Assembly (NCBI GenBank): GCA_030762175.1
Contig: CM060837.1
Span: forward strand, 8,264,001-8,328,000
DNA: 64,000 nt
Reading direction: 5' to 3'
Source of the DNA: Metallyticus violacea
Lineage: Eukaryota > Arthropoda > Insecta > Mantodea > Metallyticidae
The notes below the pieces were generated by a model, which did no database searches, was not told the origin of the DNA, and worked only from the letters and a program-made list of their open reading frames with translations. The position numbers and the translations under genes are program-made. Shown here piece by piece: positions 60,116 to 64,000 of this stretch. The first letter of the stretch is position 1. Every line of letters starts with the position of its first letter.

Positions 60116-60415
60116 GTTGGTCCTGGTGGTGTAGTGGTTACCATACTTGCCTCCTAAACCCAAGATCGCGGGTTCGAACCCGGCCAGGACCGATGGATTT
60201 TTTCGGGGCGTAAAAATCCTAAGTATGGCTTCCTTCGGAAGGGAAGTAAAGCCGTGGGTCCCGTGTCGTACATTTACGGCACAAAAAAGAACCTCAAGCC
60301 TGAAAGAGAGGCCTCTGAGCAAAATTTGTCGGCCGTTTCACGCCCTGAGTTGAATGGGACGCTGATGACCTGAGCTGTTAAAGAGCGTCCATAAATAAAT
60401 CATTCAAAAAAAGAA
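60116..60415 (+). repeat. Full-length SINE-1 with 12 bp target duplication
   Basis: It is flanked by atctaaataaaa at 60104-60115 and 60416-60427. The first 73 bases (60119-60191) fold like a tRNA: ends ggtcctgg/ccaggacc pair over 8 bp, A box 'tggtgtagtggttacc', perfect B box 'ggttcgaaccc'. The anticodon arm is degenerate (cttg/caag with an 11-base loop), so it is not a working tRNA. The body of about 220 bases is CpG-rich and ends in an A-rich tail. It is the least diverged copy and so the best reference for the family. Confidence 0.9.
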
Positions 60416-60496
60416 ATCTAAATAAAAATTAATGTTATATAACAAATTATTTATGAGGTATTCACTCAAACTTCAAAAGTTTAATTCCACTTACTT

Positions 60497-60538
60497 GGAC
60501 ATGTTTGAAAGGAAAATTTCCTTCATCGTCAGCATGGT
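60497..60538 (-). ncRNA. Degraded hammerhead motif in left PLE end
   Basis: Minus strand: CTGACGA, stem II aaggaaa/ttttcctt, then CAAA where GAAA is needed, then palindromic ACATGT and C (GUC cleavage triplet). The G12 change should inactivate it. Confidence 0.5.
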
Positions 60539-60887
60539 TCCACTGTCGGCTTTCCAGCGTGGTATTAAGATGCTGCTCTTTGATCTTATCTTATCTAACT
60601 GTTTGATGAGGTTTAAAGAACACATGAGAAGTGTAAAATATAAAAATACAGAAATAGCAGTGGCATACCATTTCTGGCAAAAAAAAACCATGAGTTCCAA
60701 AATGAACCAAAACTCTTAAAAGCTCTTCAAAAACCCATAGAATTATCAGTGTGGGAAAATATATTCTTGAACGTAAACAAAGAAAATTTAGTTAATTTTG
60801 ATATTCCAAACAACAGCAACCTCATCAAAAAGTTTATAAAATCCAAAGAGTGACATCTTAATACCAAGCTGGAAAGCTGGCAGTGGA

Positions 60888-60932
60888 ACCGTATTGACGA
60901 TGAAGGAAATTTGCCTTTTGAAACATGTCCAA
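60888..60932 (+). ncRNA. Degraded hammerhead motif in right PLE end
   Basis: TTGACGA (C3 to T), stem II aaggaaat/ttgcctt, intact GAAA, palindromic ACATGT and C. It is complementary in damage to the left copy: each lacks a different core base. Confidence 0.5.
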
Positions 60933-60999
60933 GTAAGTGGAATAAAACTAGTGAAATTTGAGTGACTTCCTCATAAATAATTTGTTATATGATACTATA

Positions 61000-62680
61000 T
61001 TTCACTGTGAAAATCCCAAACAATTCAAATTAATATTAAAATTAATGTATTTGGTAGCTTTGAACTAACTGCCCCATCTACTCAACATAGGCTTGAAATA
61101 CAATGATACAGGTTTTTCTGAATGGTTTTCATTTAAGTAGTGTGAACCATACATGTGCTCAAGTTTGTTGGGCATTAGGAAAAACTTGTTTGGTTTTCAA
61201 TACAATTTACTGAGCTTGTCCAAATTGTATTGCATTCTCTGACCAAATACAAGCTCTATTTACAAATTATGTTTTTGCGCTTGCCTTGCACTAAATTATG
61301 AAGGATTGTTTTTTGTTCATTCTACAGTTTGCAGGCAAGGAGTGAGCACCTCTGATATTTATGGCATTTAGAACCTCATGCTCTCTCCGCAAATATATGC
61401 TAATGCACATAAGCTGCAGAACAAACATTTTAACTCATTATTTACTATAAATGTCACTAGAATTCCACATTTTTCACAAAATAGGTAAACTTTGCTACAA
61501 TTTGAGCTTTTCCTTTTAGTTTTAAAAAATAATATCAATATTTTACAAACTATATCACCTAATTCATAAAGATATTTTGAGATATCTTTGATGTACTTTT
61601 TGTTGTAATTATTGTTTATGTGAAAAAAAACATGCTTTAAAGAGATACATTTAAAATTCATTTAGTATAGAGTTAGTTAATAACTGTATTTAATGTATAC
61701 TTAACATTTCCACATCAGCGATTCTAGGTGTACAACAGTTACATGTGGTTATAGCTTTAAATAATCTGTTTAGGGCCAATAAAGAGAAGTAAGAATTTAC
61801 TCCAATTGACTACATGATAAAACATGGAATAATATACATGTCTAACTATAAAAAAAGCACATGCTAAGAGTTAGAGGTTAGTTTAAAATTATCACATACA
61901 GCAATCCATGGATTTCCTTTGCTTAAATCCTATGATATTTACAAGAGGAAGCATTCGCACAACTAGCTATAGGCATGCAATATTTCACTACCTGGAAAGT
62001 GAAACTCTTGAGAGCAATCTGGTGGCAATACGTCGTCGTATCGTGACAGCAATCTCCTTATTGGATAAAGAAGCCGTCTCTTCATTCCAACAGCAACATC
62101 AGCCATCTCAGTGCCTAACCGGAGAGCCAGATTCTGGAGCAATGGCCCCACCAGGCGTATGTAGAAGCATAGAGACATCATCCCCACCTTTTGTGACCCC
62201 TTTAATTATTTGCTATGTTCTGTCGTAGCACAACAATAACAACAAGGGCACCGCCTACACACCTCATGGTCCCATTCATTCAAACAACGTGACATTCTTC
62301 AGGGTCTTGGCACAATTGAAGGAAGTTCTGGTATAGTCTGTTAAACTGATTTAGAGAGCCTCTATTGTGTCATGCAACTATCTAACTGCCAACTTGAACA
62401 GTATCTTCACAGTTTACTGTCCTAATATACACACTGTTGAAGCTATGTTTATGTTATAAATTACTTTTTTAAAAAGTTTAGTAATTTGTTTCACTGTATT
62501 TTAAACTTCATAAGATATTTCCTTAAAAATGTTGATATTTACATTCCATGTGACTGCAATAAAAGCAAAATAGACAATTTTTAATAATTAGCTTTTGCTC
62601 TCATGTAGCTATTACTGTACACAGAGTTTCACTTGCTCCTGGTCCCTAATTCTCCTTATAACTTAACTCTAATAGACATA
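61000..62680. other. Intergenic, mostly unrecognised
   Basis: AT-rich except 61950-62320, which is richer in G+C. A plus frame 61908-62228 there includes 'LVAIRRRIVTAISLLDKEAV', faintly like the end of an IS630-type transposase (L..LRRRI..AI). Not enough for a call. Confidence 0.3.
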
Positions 62681-62689
62681 ATGCAATGA

Positions 62690-63020
62690 AATTTGACATG
62701 GGCATAGCTTTTTGTATGAGAAGTATGAGTATCTCATAACAAATGTTCAAAGTGACTACCATTTGCATCAAAGCATGCCTGCACACACCTCTCCATGTTA
62801 TGGAAGGTATTCACCAATGCATTGGGAGTAACAGACTCATTTCCTGATGAATATTTTATTGTAGTTTCTCAATAGTTTGTTGCAACACACTTTTTCTTTT
62901 CACAAGGCCTCACAGAAAGGTAAGGTCAGTTGATTTTGGTGGACAAAGTCTTTTAGAAATTATACATCTTCAAAGAAGAAAACAGTAAAGTGTTCCTTCA
63001 GTTAACTGATTCACAAACAG
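62690..63020 (-). pseudogene. IS630/Tc1-mariner-like transposase C-terminal relic
   Basis: Minus strand: 'CPPKSTDLTLPF' (third catalytic block, PRSPDLT.PDF type), then 'TIEKLQ', 'NIHQEMSLL', 'MHW.IPSITWRGVCRHALMQ' and 'MVVTLNICY'. This is the normal order of the C-terminal third of such transposases. Frames are broken. Confidence 0.6.
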
Positions 63021-63114
63021 ATAAGAGTATAATATCCACCACCATTGCTCAGAACATGAGGACAATAATGTGTATCAGTTCATATGTCCTGCATTGCTTG
63101 ATCCCACTTTTCTT

Positions 63115-63345
63115 TTTTAATATTTAATGCCTGTTTTTGTTCTATGTATCAATATAAAATGGTGCATATTGATTATACAGATGATGAAATTATAAATTGG
63201 GAAAGGAATTTCGTCCTAAGTTTTGAGTACCTCTCTGACATTAATGAGAACCTAAAAATACCTTGAGTCGTGGAGTCTCAGAGAGATTCAAACCACAGAC
63301 TCTTGTTCACCATCCATACCTTAGCAACCTCAACCAACCCCTATC
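63115..63345 (-). repeat. Diverged SINE-2 copy
   Basis: 'tatttaatgcctgtttttg', 'gatgaaattataaattggga', 'gagtacctctctgacatt', 'gagagattcaaaccacag' and 'accttagcaacct' follow the SINE-2 order on minus. Confidence 0.6.
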
Positions 63346-63699
63346 ATTTTTGGCAGTCTCATAAAAATGCAACAGTCAGGTGCATTATACTACTGCCACA
63401 GACAGCAAACACAGGCCTGCACAAAACAAAATCAAGTCCTTCCACACCATGCTTTTTATACATTAAACTATATTCTGATCAAGTTTCACTGAATTATAAT
63501 CATTACTTAAAAAATTATAGGAGAAAATCAGGAGCCGATATGGGTGAAACAATCTATATCCGTGCAGGATACTTGATAAGTGATTCGATTTGAAACTAAT
63601 AGAAAGCAACAACATCATTTTATATGGTCCAAAAGTTTGCTTTCTATGTATCAATATTCTATGATAACAAGTCATTCTGGTTTTAATTCATTTTTTGAC

Positions 63700-64000
63700 A
63701 GTTATTTTGAGTGACAATGAAAAATGCATAAGATTGGAGTTTGTGGTATGATTGTTCTTTTTAATGGAAAGAAAAGGTGAAAAAAGGATTTTTACTACAT
63801 TGAATGACGCAATCTTTCCTATGAAATCGTTTGAGACTTTGGATAAAGGAGTTCAAGCATGGCAGATCAGGCATTGAAGAAGCACCGCGTCCTGGAGCTC
63901 CAACATCAGCTGTGACGCCGGAAGTCATCGATAAAGACCATGCTTTGTTTTGGTTGACAGACGAATGAACGTACGCCAGTTAACAGCGGCCTTATTTATC
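63700..64000 (+). pseudogene. Mariner transposase N-terminal relic, cut by window edge
   Basis: Plus strand: 'TTLNDAIFPMKSFETLDKGV', then, after frame changes, 'APRPGAPTSAVTPEVIDK' and 'VDRRMNVRQLTAAL'. This matches the mariner linker (RPGRP.T..TPE.I.KVH...L.DRR..VRQL). It is relatively GC-rich and continues past the right edge. Confidence 0.65.

Larger units (their letters stand above)
60433..60993 (+). mobile_element. Collapsed Penelope-like element with inverted ends
   Basis: The left end 60437-60573 and right end about 60855-60993 are inverted copies of each other ('ataacaaattatttatgagg' at the outside, 'ccacttacttggacatgttt' further in, 'aagatg' innermost). Between them on plus is the end of a GIY-YIG protein: 'RFKEHMRSVKYKNTEIAVAY', 'HFWQKK', then after a frameshift 'NEPKLLKALQKPIEL' and 'LNVNKENLVNFDIPNNSNLI', stop at 60853. 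The protein is the same lineage as 22200-22500. Most of the element, including the reverse transcriptase, is missing. Confidence 0.8.

Noticed and set aside
60119..60191. Possible functional tRNA gene (73 bases, paired ends, good B box)
   Set aside because: The anticodon arm has only a 4 bp stem with an 11-base loop, and the sequence runs directly into the SINE-1 body with target duplications around the whole unit. It is a SINE head.
61908..62228. 106-codon plus-strand ORF in a GC-richer patch
   Set aside because: Only a faint likeness to a transposase C-terminus and no supporting neighbours; left as unassigned.
1..64000. CRISPR arrays, operons, bacterial promoters, riboswitches
   Set aside because: The introns, SINEs and polyadenylation signals show eukaryotic nuclear DNA. 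No regularly spaced repeats of CRISPR type were seen.

Overview
The window is AT-rich eukaryotic DNA, most probably from an arthropod with a repeat-dense genome. A hemimetabolous insect is my inference, from the types of Tc1/mariner, Penelope-like and tRNA-derived SINE debris; I cannot name the species. Only two protein-coding genes can be supported. Both are split by introns full of transposon remains, and almost everything else is mobile-element sequence in various states of decay.

Left third (1-12 kb): a DD34-type IS630/Tc1-mariner-like transposase remnant runs off the left edge (1-880, minus). It is followed by an ELMO-domain gene, best matched to ELMOD3, on the plus strand (six exons recognised, 3998-11521; the 5' end is not resolved). 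Its introns hold a SINE, a ~0.9 kb dispersed repeat, mariner relics and a hammerhead-like retroelement.

Middle (12-43 kb): no host gene is visible. It holds two tRNA-derived SINE families (called SINE-1 and SINE-2 here), many mariner/IS630 relics, non-LTR reverse-transcriptase scraps, two Penelope-like element (PLE) relics with a GIY-YIG endonuclease region, and one mariner copy with both terminal inverted repeats and TA duplications (38752-39898).

43-51.5 kb, minus strand: a five-exon gene for an adaptor of SLP-76/BLNK type with a C-terminal SH2 domain (43234-51410). All splice junctions and phases agree.

Right part (52-64 kb): a CpG-richer patch with short ORFs of unknown meaning, a mariner copy, a ~1 kb fold-back element with nested inverted repeats, a diverged ~115-140 bp tandem array that switches orientation, a full-length SINE-1 with a 12 bp target duplication, a collapsed PLE with inverted ends, and more mariner debris at the right edge.

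The most interesting system is a family of small elements with inverted arms (about six copies: 8281, 11886, 21914, 32820, 37640 and 48380). They share terminal sequence, have 12-13 bp target duplications where intact, and several carry a hammerhead-ribozyme-like core. The copy at 21914-22221 is a perfect palindrome of 126 bp arms with one complete-looking hammerhead fold on each strand, inserted in the GIY-YIG region of a decayed PLE. I read these as PLE-dependent non-autonomous retroelements of the animal 'retrozyme' kind. Related but broken hammerhead motifs occur in the ends of both PLE lineages in the same window.
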